Part shown: positions 1 to 6,567 of the stretch, in pieces
Layout of the letters: every line of letters begins with the position of its first letter
Numbering within the stretch: position 1 is the first letter of the stretch
Source: Frankiales bacterium
GTDB lineage: Bacteria; Actinomycetota; Actinomycetes; Mycobacteriales; SCTD01
Direction of reading: 5' to 3'
Assembly (NCBI GenBank): GCA_004299215.1
Contig: SCTD01000671.1
Coordinates: forward strand, 1-8,159
Length of the DNA: 8,159 bases
Made by a program: the position numbers and the translations under genes
Notes under the pieces: generated by a model
Database searches by the model: none
What the model saw: the letters and a program-made list of their open reading frames with translations, nothing else
Told to the model about the DNA's origin: nothing

Positions 1-1076
1 AGCGCTCCGGCGTGACCGGCGACCAGGTCGACTACGTGATCATGGGCCACGTCCTGCAGGCCGGACAGGGTCAGATCACCGCCCGCCAGGCCGCCGTCAA
101 GGGCGGCATCCCGATGACCGTTCCCGCGCTGACCATCAACAAGGTCTGCCTGTCCGGGCTGGACGCCATCGCGCTGGCCGACCAGCTCATCCGGGCCGGT
201 GAGGTCGAGGTCGTCGTCGCCGGCGGCATGGAGTCGATGACCAACGCGCCGTACCTCCTGCCGAAGGCCCGCGGCGGCTACCGCTACGGCAACGCCGAGA
301 TCCTCGACGCCACCTTCCACGACGGCCTCTTCGACGCCTTCGACAAGGTGCCGATGGGCGAGGGCACCGAGCGGCACGCGGCCAACTTCCCGACGCAGAC
401 CCGCGAGGAGCAGGACGAGTTCGCTGCCCGCAGCCACGAGCTCGCGGCCGCGGCCATGAAGGAGGGCCGCTTCGACGAGGAGATCACCCCCGTCGAGATC
501 CCGCAGCGCAAGGGTGACCCGGTCGTCGTCAGCGAGGACGAGGGCGTGCGCCCCGGCACGACCGCCGAGTCGCTCGCCAAGCTGCGTCCGGCCTTCACCA
601 AGGACGGCACCATCAGCGCGGGCAACGCCTCGCAGATCAGCGACGGTGCGGCGGCCGTGGTCGTCATGAGCAAGGAGAAGGCCGAGTCGCTGGGGCTCAC
701 CTGGCTGGCCGAGATCGGCGCGCACGGCATCGTCGCCGGTCCGGACAACTCCCTGCAGGAGCAGCCCGCCAACGCCATCCTCAAGGCCCTCGAGAAGGAG
801 GGCAGGAGCGTCGAGGACGTCGACCTGTTCGAGCTGAACGAGGCGTTCGCCGCCGTCGGCATCGCCTCGACCCGCAAGCTCGGCGTCGACGCCGACAAGG
901 TGAACGTCAACGGCGGCGCCATCGCGCTCGGCCACCCGATCGGCGCCTCCGGTGCCCGCATCGTGCTGCACCTCGCCTTCGAGCTGCGCCGGCGCGGCGG
1001 CGGCCTCGGTGCGGCCGCGCTGTGCGGGGGCGGCGGCCAGGGCGACGCCCTGCTGCTCCGCGTTCCCGCCAAGTAG
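1..1076 (+). CDS. Acetyl-CoA C-acetyltransferase (thiolase), 5' end truncated by window edge
   Basis: Condenses two acetyl-CoA to acetoacetyl-CoA or thiolyses 3-ketoacyl-CoA in the cytoplasm; direction and chain length cannot be read from the sequence. The reading frame is open from base 3 (RSG then GTG at 12), and the first residues match the interior of thiolases, so the GTG at 12 is not the start and about 40 N-terminal residues lie off-window. Counting from that GTG as residue 1, all catalytic elements are present: the nucleophilic Cys46 in NKVCLSG, NEAFA at 276-280, His308 in GGAIALGHPIGASG, and the second catalytic Cys338 in LCGGGGQGDA near the C-terminus. The C-terminus is complete and ends at TAG 1074-1076. 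The stop overlaps the meaB GTG by one base, indicating one transcript and probable translational coupling. Family assignment is secure; acetoacetyl-CoA thiolase rather than a longer-chain beta-ketothiolase is inferred from the meaB neighbour. Confidence 0.95.
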   Translation, partial: RSGVTGDQVDYVIMGHVLQAGQGQITARQAAVKGGIPMTVPALTINKVCLSGLDAIALADQLIRAGEVEVVVAGGMESMTNAPYLLPKARGGYRYGNAEILDATFHDGLFDAFDKVPMGEGTERHAANFPTQTREEQDEFAARSHELAAAAMKEGRFDEEITPVEIPQRKGDPVVVSEDEGVRPGTTAESLAKLRPAFTKDGTISAGNASQISDGAAAVVVMSKEKAESLGLTWLAEIGAHGIVAGPDNSLQEQPANAILKALEKEGRSVEDVDLFELNEAFAAVGIASTRKLGVDADKVNVNGGAIALGHPIGASGARIVLHLAFELRRRGGGLGAAALCGGGGQGDALLLRVPAK

Positions 1077-2062
1077 TGACCACGGCGCGTCAGCGCCGGA
1101 GCGTGGACGTCCCCTCCCTCGTCGCGTCGGCGAGGGAGGGAAGCCCGCGTGCGGTCGCGCGGCTGATCAGCCTGGTCGAGGACGCCAGTCCCGCCCTGCG
1201 CGAGGTCATGGCGCTGCTGGCGCCGCACGCCGGGCATGCCCGGGTCATCGGGCTGACCGGGTCGCCCGGCGTCGGCAAGTCCACCTCCACCAGCGCCCTC
1301 GTCGCGGCCTACCGCCGGCGCGGCATGCGGGTCGGCGTGCTGGCGGTCGACCCCAGCTCGCCGTTCTCGGGCGGCGCGCTGCTCGGCGACCGTGTCCGGA
1401 TGCAGGAGCACGCGACCGACGCCGGCGTCTTCATCCGCTCGATGGCCTCCCGCGGTCACCTCGGCGGGCTGTCCTGGGCGACGCCGCAGGCGCTGCGCGT
1501 GCTGTCGGCGGCCGGCTGCGACGTGGTGCTCGTCGAGACGGTGGGCGTGGGACAGGCCGAGGTCGAGATCGCCTCGCTCGCCGACACGACGCTGGTGCTG
1601 CTCGCCCCCGGCATGGGTGACGGCATCCAGGCGGCCAAGGCGGGGATCCTCGAGGTGGCCGACGTCTTCGTCGTGAACAAGGCCGACCGGGACGGCGCCG
1701 ACCAGGTGGTCCGCGACCTGCGCTACATGCAGTCTCTCGGCACCCAGTCGCCGTCGCAGGCGAAGGTCGAGGGCAAGTGGGTCGCCCCGATCGTCAAGAC
1801 GGTCGCCGCCAAGGGGGAGGGGGCCGACGAGGTCGTCGACCGGATCGAGCAGCACGGCGAGTGGATGCGCGAGCACGGCGTGCTCGACCAGCGCCGCCGC
1901 AGGCGCGCGGCCGACGAGGTCGAGGCGATCGCCCTGACCACGCTGCGCGAGCGGATGGGCGACCTGCGCGGCGGCGACGCGCTCGAGCGGCTTGCGGCCC
2001 GGGTCGTCGCCGGGGAGACCGACCCGTACTCCGCTGCCGACGAGCTCGTCGACGCGCTGTAG
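1076..2062 (+). CDS. meaB: Methylmalonyl-CoA mutase-associated GTPase MeaB (ArgK/G3E family)
   Basis: Cytoplasmic P-loop GTPase that chaperones adenosylcobalamin-dependent methylmalonyl-CoA mutase, gating cofactor loading and protecting the enzyme from inactivation (known for the family). The GTG start gives 328 residues, the usual MeaB length. Visible motifs: Walker A GSPGVGKST at 62-70, the AVDPSSPFSGGALLGDR segment around 90-106, ETVGVGQ at 154-160 (Walker B/switch region), and the guanine-specificity motif NKAD at 201-204. An Arg-rich helix at 273-277 precedes the C-terminal helices that form the dimer arm in this family. The start is chosen because the TAGTG overlap with the thiolase stop favours coupled translation; no clear Shine-Dalgarno is seen. 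An in-frame GTG at 1103 (beginning MDVPSLVA) is a real alternative but has GGAG only one base upstream. A 10-bp perfect hairpin sits in codons 13-22. The gene converges with the lipoprotein gene 7 bases beyond its stop. No mutase gene is in the window. Confidence 0.93.
   Translation: MTTARQRRSVDVPSLVASAREGSPRAVARLISLVEDASPALREVMALLAPHAGHARVIGLTGSPGVGKSTSTSALVAAYRRRGMRVGVLAVDPSSPFSGGALLGDRVRMQEHATDAGVFIRSMASRGHLGGLSWATPQALRVLSAAGCDVVLVETVGVGQAEVEIASLADTTLVLLAPGMGDGIQAAKAGILEVADVFVVNKADRDGADQVVRDLRYMQSLGTQSPSQAKVEGKWVAPIVKTVAAKGEGADEVVDRIEQHGEWMREHGVLDQRRRRRAADEVEAIALTTLRERMGDLRGGDALERLAARVVAGETDPYSAADELVDAL
1112..1140 (+). repeat. Perfect 10-bp inverted repeat (hairpin) in early meaB coding sequence
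   Basis: CCCTCCCTCG at 1112-1121 is the exact reverse complement of CGAGGGAGGG at 1131-1140, with a 9-base spacer. The spacer can extend the stem by one G-U, one C-G and one G-C pair, leaving a three-base loop. The structure starts 36 bases after the meaB GTG (9 after the alternative GTG at 1103). The repeat is seen directly; any role in translation or mRNA stability is inference. No T-run follows, so it is not a classical terminator. Confidence 0.6.
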
Positions 2063-2069
2063 CCCTGCG

Positions 2070-2543
2070 TCAGCCCGACGCCTGCTCGCCCGCGACGACC
2101 GCGCCGCCGATGACCTCGGCGACAGCCCGGGCGGACTCCGGCAGCACCGTCTGCACCGCCCAGCCGTCGCCGACGACCGCGCTGGCCAGCGCGTCCTTGT
2201 TGGCGAGGTACTCGGCTTGCTCCGCCTCCGACGCGAAGACCAGCAGCACGACGTCCTCGGACTCGTTGAGGATGCAGCTCTGCGCGGACGAGACGCCGGG
2301 GAACTGCCCGTCCTGCAGCTCGGTGCAGGTCAGCCCGTCGGTGTTGAGGGCGGCGGCGAGCTCGGCGGTGGAGCTGAAGTCGCCCGCGACCGCAGGGCCG
2401 CTCGTCGCGGCGGCCGACGCAGAGGTCGACGGTGCGGTCGACGGCGCGGTCACGGTCGGGTCGTCGTCGCCGTCCCCGGAGCAGGCGGTCAGGACGAGCC
2501 CGAGGCAGAGGGCGGTCAGGGCTGAGGTGGTGCGTCGGCTCAT
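2070..2543 (-). CDS. Small secreted lipoprotein of unknown function
   Basis: Not recognised beyond being a lipoprotein. The 157-residue product starts MSRRTTSALTALCLGLVLTAC: a positively charged N-terminus, a hydrophobic stretch, and a lipobox LTAC with lipidated Cys21. An acidic stretch (GDGDDD) and a Ser/Thr/Ala/Pro-rich linker (about 29-50) follow, as in many actinobacterial cell-envelope lipoproteins. The globular part (about 55-157) contains two cysteines, Cys73 and Cys90, that could form a disulfide, and a short alpha/beta pattern (DVVLLVFASEAEQAEYL) resembling small substrate-free actinobacterial lipoproteins with no assigned role. The frame is open 35 codons further upstream, but only the ATG at 2543 places the signal peptide at the N-terminus. 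A modest GGTGGA lies about six bases before it. It is divergent from the small membrane protein gene (43-base gap) and convergent with meaB. Lipoprotein call is firm; function is unknown. Confidence 0.85.
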   Translation of the reverse strand: MSRRTTSALTALCLGLVLTACSGDGDDDPTVTAPSTAPSTSASAAATSGPAVAGDFSSTAELAAALNTDGLTCTELQDGQFPGVSSAQSCILNESEDVVLLVFASEAEQAEYLANKDALASAVVGDGWAVQTVLPESARAVAEVIGGAVVAGEQASG

Positions 2544-2586
2544 GCCGTCCACCCTGCCAGGCGACGTCGTGGGCGAGACTGGGGGC
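2544..2586. promoter_or_regulatory. Short divergent intergenic region between lipoprotein and small membrane protein
   Basis: Only 43 bases separate the two outward-facing start codons, so promoters for both genes must lie here or extend into the opposing coding sequences. Near its centre is the 8-base palindrome CGACGTCG at 2562-2569. I see no convincing -10/-35 pair on either strand. The palindrome is short enough to occur by chance in such GC-rich DNA, so the operator idea is only a suggestion. Confidence 0.25.
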
Positions 2587-2856
2587 ATGACCACCCGGCG
2601 GATCCTGATCGCCGTCGCGGCCGTGTCGGTGGTGCTGCTCGTGGCCATCGGATCGAGCCGCGTCAGCTACTCGACGGCGGACGGCGAGCAGCCCTGCCCG
2701 GACCGCGTCTGGAAGGCCGCCGCGACGGGGCTCGGGGACGAAGCGTCCGACCCCTTCTACGCCTGCACGGCGCAGTCGCAGGAGCGGGTCTTCGCGGTCG
2801 CTGCCGGGATCATGGGGCTGGTGCTCATCTCCGGGACCCTGAGCCGCCGCGACTGA
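2587..2856 (+). CDS. Small two-helix membrane protein, unknown function
   Basis: Not a family I recognise. The 89-residue product has a first membrane helix at about residues 6-22 (ILIAVAAVSVVLLVAIG), a polar loop at 23-67, and a second helix at about 69-85 (FAVAAGIMGLVLISGTL), ending in SRRD. Arg4-Arg5 before the first helix and Arg87-Arg88 after the second place both ends in the cytoplasm and the loop outside. The loop carries exactly two cysteines, Cys37 and Cys60, which could form a disulfide. The ATG at 2587 is chosen because it puts the charged N-terminus and first helix at the start; the frame continues open upstream only through sequence overlapping meaB and the lipoprotein gene. A G-rich run lies directly before the start, but spacing is poor for a ribosome site. 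The thioredoxin-TPR gene follows 38 bases later in the same direction and may be co-transcribed. Confidence 0.75.
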   Translation: MTTRRILIAVAAVSVVLLVAIGSSRVSYSTADGEQPCPDRVWKAAATGLGDEASDPFYACTAQSQERVFAVAAGIMGLVLISGTLSRRD

Positions 2857-2894
2857 TCCCCCGGCCCGCGCCGGACAGCAGGCAAGATGGACCC

Positions 2895-3809
2895 ATGAGC
2901 ATGCGCCCCACGGACATCAACATCGCCGGTGCCGTCGACCTGTCGTCGCTGCGTGCCCCGGCGACCCCGCCCGCGGGAGCGGCGCCCGCGGCTTCGAGCG
3001 CGCACGTCCTCGACGTCACGGAGGCGACCTTCGAGAGGGAGGTGCTGCAGCGCTCGCTGACGGTCCCCGTGCTGGTGGACTTCTGGGCCGAGTGGTGCGG
3101 GCCGTGCAAGCAGCTGTCACCGGTGCTCGAGCGACTCGCTGCCGAGGGAGGCGGCGCGTGGGTGCTCGCCAAGGTCGACGTCGACAGCAACCAGGCGCTC
3201 TCCGGCCAGCTGCAGATCCAGAGCATCCCGACGGTCCTGCTCGCCCTGGGTGGACGGCTGATCCAGGGCTTCACCGGCGCGCTTCCCGAGCGGGATCTGC
3301 GCGCGTTCCTCGAGCAGGTGCTCGCCGCGGCGCAGCAGGCCGGCCTGCCCGGGCCGGGTGGCGAGGCCGCGCCGGCCGCCGCTGCGCCGGTGCCGACCGA
3401 TCCCGACGTCCTGGCAGCCGAGGACGCCATGGCGCAGGGCGACTACGCCGCTGCCGTGGCGGCGTACGAGTCGCTGCTCAACCGCAAGCCGGGTGACGCC
3501 GAGGCCGTCGCCGGGCGCGCGTGGGCGGCGCTGCTGCAGCGCAGCGCCGACGCGGACCCGGAGGCTGCGATCGCGCGCGCCGAGGCCGCGCCGGACGACG
3601 TCGCCGCGCAGACCGCTGCGGCCGACGCCGAGATCCTCAGCGAGCGGATCGACGCCGCCATCGAGCGCCTCGTGTCGTACGTCCGGCGCAGCAGCGGCGA
3701 CGACCGCGACGCCGCCCGCGTGCACCTGCTCGAGCTGTTCGACGCGCTCGACCCCGAGGACCCGCGCATCGTCACCGGCAGGCGGGCGCTGTCCAACGCC
3801 CTGTTCTGA
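2895..3809 (+). CDS. cnoX: Thioredoxin-TPR fusion protein (CnoX/YbbN-type chaperedoxin)
   Basis: Predicted cytoplasmic 304-residue protein joining a thioredoxin domain to TPR-like repeats. Family members such as E. coli CnoX (YbbN) hold unfolding proteins and pass them to other chaperones. Residues 1-37 are a variable Ala/Pro-rich lead. The thioredoxin fold spans about 38-147, with active site WCGPCK at 67-72 and the cis-proline loop SIPTV (Pro112). An Ala/Pro/Gly linker (about 150-168) leads to helical TPR-like repeats at about 169-304, including GDYAAAVAAYESLLNRKPGDAEA, the classic repeat pattern. Both cysteines are present, unlike E. coli CnoX where the first is replaced, so disulfide reductase activity is plausible in addition to holdase activity. 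The ATG at 2895 is the first in frame after the upstream gene; an ATG two codons later is equally usable. There is no signal peptide. It converges with the propeller-protein gene 24 bases past its stop. Confidence 0.88.
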   Translation: MSMRPTDINIAGAVDLSSLRAPATPPAGAAPAASSAHVLDVTEATFEREVLQRSLTVPVLVDFWAEWCGPCKQLSPVLERLAAEGGGAWVLAKVDVDSNQALSGQLQIQSIPTVLLALGGRLIQGFTGALPERDLRAFLEQVLAAAQQAGLPGPGGEAAPAAAAPVPTDPDVLAAEDAMAQGDYAAAVAAYESLLNRKPGDAEAVAGRAWAALLQRSADADPEAAIARAEAAPDDVAAQTAAADAEILSERIDAAIERLVSYVRRSSGDDRDAARVHLLELFDALDPEDPRIVTGRRALSNALF

Positions 3810-3833
3810 CCGGCAGCCGGCTCGGCCGGGCGG
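3810..3833. terminator. Possible bidirectional terminator between convergent genes
   Basis: The 24-base gap between two convergent stop codons contains CCGGC (3817-3821), a three-base loop and GCCGG (3825-3829). An alternative pairing uses CCGGC at 3810-3814 with the same right arm. A short GC stem is the expected position for a shared terminator, but there is no T-run on either strand, and five pairs arise easily by chance at this base composition. Confidence 0.25.
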
Positions 3834-5303
3834 CTACGCCGCGGCGAGCGCACCCCGCGGGCGCAACGCGCCGACGGTCAGCGCCAGCAGCGCGAGCGCC
3901 GCGGCGATCGCGCCGCCCTGCCCGGGCGTGAGGGGCGGCTGCGGAGCCTCCAGCGCGGCGGAGCTCTCCGCGATGCGGTCGACGACGCTGCGCCGGGTGC
4001 CGGTGGCCGTCCGGTCGAGCAGGCGCACGACCTCCAGGCCGCGGCGGTAGTCCATGACGTAGACGATGTCGTCGGTGATCCACTGGGGCGAGCCGCTGTA
4101 CCCCTCGGCCGGCACGATCCAGCCGATCTCCTTCATCCTCCCGTCCTTGCCGACGTCGACGAAGCGGGTGCCGCGGTCGTAGTACGACACCGCCATCCGC
4201 CCGCCGGCCGCGAAGTCGGGGTGCAGCTCCATCCAGTGCGCGCAGTACAGGACGTGCCCCGGGGCCGCGCCGTCGAGGAAGATCCCGCGGCCGGCCACCT
4301 GGAACGCGTCGACCTTCGTGAAGGTCGCGCCGCGCAGGCCCTTGGCGCCGGTGCCGGGCTTGTAGGTCCTCAGCGCCCTGACCACGGCGCGGGCGTCCCA
4401 CGTCTCGATCACGGAGTTCTCGCCGGCGCAGTCGCTGCCGGCGGCGTTCGTCGGCCCACCGGGCGCGATCTCGGTCCCTGCCACCAGCCACGGGGAGGTG
4501 CCGCCCCTGGCCCACTCGACCGAGTGGAAGCCCAGGCTCGGGAACCGCTGCTGCTGGTCGATCGCGGTCAGGCGCAGCGGCTTGGCCGGGTTCGAGGTGT
4601 CCATGAGGATCGAGGTCGACCCGGCGGACATCACCAGCCCGGGCCGGATCTCCGTGAGGTCGTGCGTGTAGGGGCTGTTGCCACGGGTGCCGTAGTCGAC
4701 CGCCTCTCGCCACGTGCTCTCGAGCAGGGCGGGCTTGGCAGGGTTGCGCAGGTCCACCACGTGACCGCTGCGGCCGTAGGCGTAGGCGCAGGAGTTCTTC
4801 CTGCGGCTCGCGTCCACGCCGCTGACGCAGGTCCAGGTGTGATCGGTGACGGGCACCGTGGCCAGCACCTTCAGCGCCTTGGGGTCGCTGACGTCGACGA
4901 CGTTCAGGGCGGTCGGCCCTGCCGGGGTGGGGCCGCCGTCGACGAGCAGGATCCGGTCGTTGGTGTCGGGGTCCTCCTGCGCCAGGGCCGCCCCTGTCGT
5001 GGTCTGGAACAGCCGCAGTGAGCCGAGCAGCGACGGGGACGCCGGGTCGGTCGTGTCGTAGACGTGCACCCCGCGCGGGTCGGTGAGGTAGAAGCGCGTG
5101 CCGTCCGCCGAGAGCGCGCCACCGGCGGTGCCGGTGTGCTCCGGGAATCGGCCGAGGTGCTCGACGTTGTCCGTCGACGCGAAGGTCAGGTCCGTGGGCA
5201 TCGTCGGGTCGAGCGGCGTGGTCGGGTGCGCCAGGGCGGGCGCGGCCGGTGCCGCCAGGGCGGCGGTGAGCAGGGCGATCAGGACGGCGGGACGACGGCG
5301 CAT
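3834..5303 (-). CDS. Exported LVIVD-repeat beta-propeller protein with C-terminal membrane anchor
   Basis: Predicted cell-surface protein of 489 residues, molecular role unknown. MRRRPAV followed by an Ala/Leu-rich core and APALA-HP (about residues 21-27) is a Sec signal peptide; cleavage would leave His26 as the mature N-terminus. The body shows repeated blade motifs of the LVIVD type: VHVYDTTDPASPSLLGSL (79-96), LNVVDVSDPKALKVLATV (133-150), a block ending VVDLRNPAKPALLEST (182-197), SILMDTSNPAKPLRLTAI (231-248) and a degenerate FVDVGKDGRMKEIGWI (381-396). These support a beta-propeller. Four cysteines in the body (159, 172, 292, 354) could form two disulfides. Residues about 463-480 are a hydrophobic helix followed by Arg-Pro-Arg, a C-terminal anchor. 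The ATG at 5303 is preferred, with a weak GAAGTGA upstream; a GTG at 5312 adds three residues and has no ribosome site. It lies 25 bases after the hydrolase stop, same strand, so co-transcription is likely. Confidence 0.85.
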   Translation of the reverse strand: MRRRPAVLIALLTAALAAPAAPALAHPTTPLDPTMPTDLTFASTDNVEHLGRFPEHTGTAGGALSADGTRFYLTDPRGVHVYDTTDPASPSLLGSLRLFQTTTGAALAQEDPDTNDRILLVDGGPTPAGPTALNVVDVSDPKALKVLATVPVTDHTWTCVSGVDASRRKNSCAYAYGRSGHVVDLRNPAKPALLESTWREAVDYGTRGNSPYTHDLTEIRPGLVMSAGSTSILMDTSNPAKPLRLTAIDQQQRFPSLGFHSVEWARGGTSPWLVAGTEIAPGGPTNAAGSDCAGENSVIETWDARAVVRALRTYKPGTGAKGLRGATFTKVDAFQVAGRGIFLDGAAPGHVLYCAHWMELHPDFAAGGRMAVSYYDRGTRFVDVGKDGRMKEIGWIVPAEGYSGSPQWITDDIVYVMDYRRGLEVVRLLDRTATGTRRSVVDRIAESSAALEAPQPPLTPGQGGAIAAALALLALTVGALRPRGALAAA

Positions 5304-5328
5304 GCCGGTCACTTCGACGCCGGGGGTC

Positions 5329-6567
5329 TCACCCCTGCCCGTCCTCGACGATGGCGCTGTAGACGAGCTGGCGGAGCTCGGTGCGGATCGGGTAGGTGCT
5401 GGACGGCACCAGCTGCGTGTAGAAGTGCGCCGTTATCTGCTCGACCGGGTCGACCCAGAACGCCGTGCTCGCCAGGCCGCCCCAGGTCATCTCACCCGCG
5501 CTCGTGTGCACCTTGGTGCGCACCGGGTCGGTGTTGACCCCGAAGCCGAGCCCGAATCCCACGCCGTCGAAGGCGGTCTCGGCGAACTGGCCGCGTCCGA
5601 GGTCGACCAGTGAGGCGCCGCCGGGCAGGTGGTTGCGGCCCATGTACGACAGCGTCCGGGGGCCGAGGACCCGCACGCCGTCGAGGGCGCCGCGGCCGAG
5701 CAGCATCGCGGTGAAGCGCGCGTAGTCGGCGGCCGTCGAGATCAGCCCGCCGCCACCGGACAGCATCGCCGGAGGCGACAGGGCGTGGTCGCCCATCGCG
5801 TCGTAGCGCAGGACGCCAGGGCCACCGGGGTCCGGCACGTAGAGCGCGGCCAGCCGCGTGACGTCGTCGCCCTCGACCGACCAGCGGGTCTGCGTCATGC
5901 CGAGCGGGTCCAGCACGACGCGGGAGAACGCCTCGGCCAGGCTCTCCCCGGTGAGCACCTCGACGAGCCGGCCGAGCACGTCGGTCGCGACCGAGTAGTT
6001 CCAGCCGGTGCCGGGCTCGAACAGGAGCGGGAGCGACGCCCAGCGCTCGGACATGCTGGCCAGGTCGAGCGTGGTGTCGACGAGAGGGTCCGCCCCGACC
6101 CGCGCGTACATCTCGTCGAGGACGCTGGACCTGGTGAAGGCGTACGTCAGCCCGGACGTGTGGGTGAGCAGGTGCCAGATCCGGATCGGCTCCGTGGCGG
6201 GCACGGTCTTGGGCTGGTCCGCGTTGCCCCCGACCAGGACCCGCATGTCACGGAACTCCGGCAGGAACCGCGACAGCTCGTCGTTCAGCGAGAAGGCGCC
6301 CTGCTCGTAGAGCGACATCGCCACGACCGAGGTCACCGGCTTGGTCATCGAGTAGATCCGCCAGAGCGTGTCCGGCTCGACGGGCAGGCCTGCCTCGAGG
6401 TCGCGCGAGCCGTACGTGCTCGCGTGCACGGTGCGCCCCCGCCGGGTGACGAGCACCTGCCACCCCGGCAGCCGCCCGTCGTCGACGTAGCGCGCGAGGT
6501 GCCTGTCGATGCGGGCGAGCCGGGCGGCGTCCATGCCGACCTCTGCGGGGTCCTGCTCTGCCGGCAC
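5329..6567 (-). CDS. Serine hydrolase, beta-lactamase / family VIII esterase type
   Basis: Cytoplasmic-looking 412-residue member of the serine beta-lactamase-like superfamily (class C beta-lactamase, EstB-like carboxylesterases, DD-peptidase relatives). The catalytic SxxK is Ser73-Met-Thr-Lys76 in IYSMTKP. The conserved tyrosine is Tyr191 in WNYSVATDVLG, and the third box is Trp362-Gly-Gly in MTWGGLAS, the form typical of family VIII esterases rather than the KTG of true class C enzymes. HLLTHTSGL (132-140) and LSGGGGLISTAADYARF (269-285) are further family landmarks. No signal peptide or membrane helix is visible, which argues against a periplasmic beta-lactamase or cell-wall peptidase. The substrate is unknown; ester hydrolysis is my best guess. 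The GTG start is fixed by GAGGAGG six bases upstream; a later ATG at codon 12 lacks this. That ribosome site lies in the arm of a perfect 11-bp inverted repeat. It sits between glgB and the propeller-protein gene. Confidence 0.92.
   Translation of the reverse strand: MPAEQDPAEVGMDAARLARIDRHLARYVDDGRLPGWQVLVTRRGRTVHASTYGSRDLEAGLPVEPDTLWRIYSMTKPVTSVVAMSLYEQGAFSLNDELSRFLPEFRDMRVLVGGNADQPKTVPATEPIRIWHLLTHTSGLTYAFTRSSVLDEMYARVGADPLVDTTLDLASMSERWASLPLLFEPGTGWNYSVATDVLGRLVEVLTGESLAEAFSRVVLDPLGMTQTRWSVEGDDVTRLAALYVPDPGGPGVLRYDAMGDHALSPPAMLSGGGGLISTAADYARFTAMLLGRGALDGVRVLGPRTLSYMGRNHLPGGASLVDLGRGQFAETAFDGVGFGLGFGVNTDPVRTKVHTSAGEMTWGGLASTAFWVDPVEQITAHFYTQLVPSSTYPIRTELRQLVYSAIVEDGQG

Noticed and set aside
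284..1876. 530-codon open frame on the minus strand across thiolase and meaB
   Set aside because: It is antisense to two well-conserved genes, its translation is Arg/Ala/Pro/Gly/Ser-rich with no recognisable motif, and long antisense frames are expected when third positions are almost all G or C.
2430..2460. Tandem GGTCGACGG-type direct repeat
   Set aside because: It encodes the APST-APST linker of the lipoprotein; a low-complexity linker explains it.
2541..2589. CATGCC...GGCATG inverted repeat around the divergent gap
   Set aside because: It is simply the two opposing ATG start codons with the same GGC context; six bases, 37 apart.
2861..2874. CCGGC-CCGC-GCCGG stem before the thioredoxin-TPR gene
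   Set aside because: Only five pairs, no T-run, and such stems are common at this base composition; not enough to call a terminator or leader element.
4221..5021. 266-codon plus-strand frame opposite the propeller gene
   Set aside because: Low-complexity antisense product; the minus-strand gene has a signal peptide, repeat motifs and an anchor, so it is the real one.
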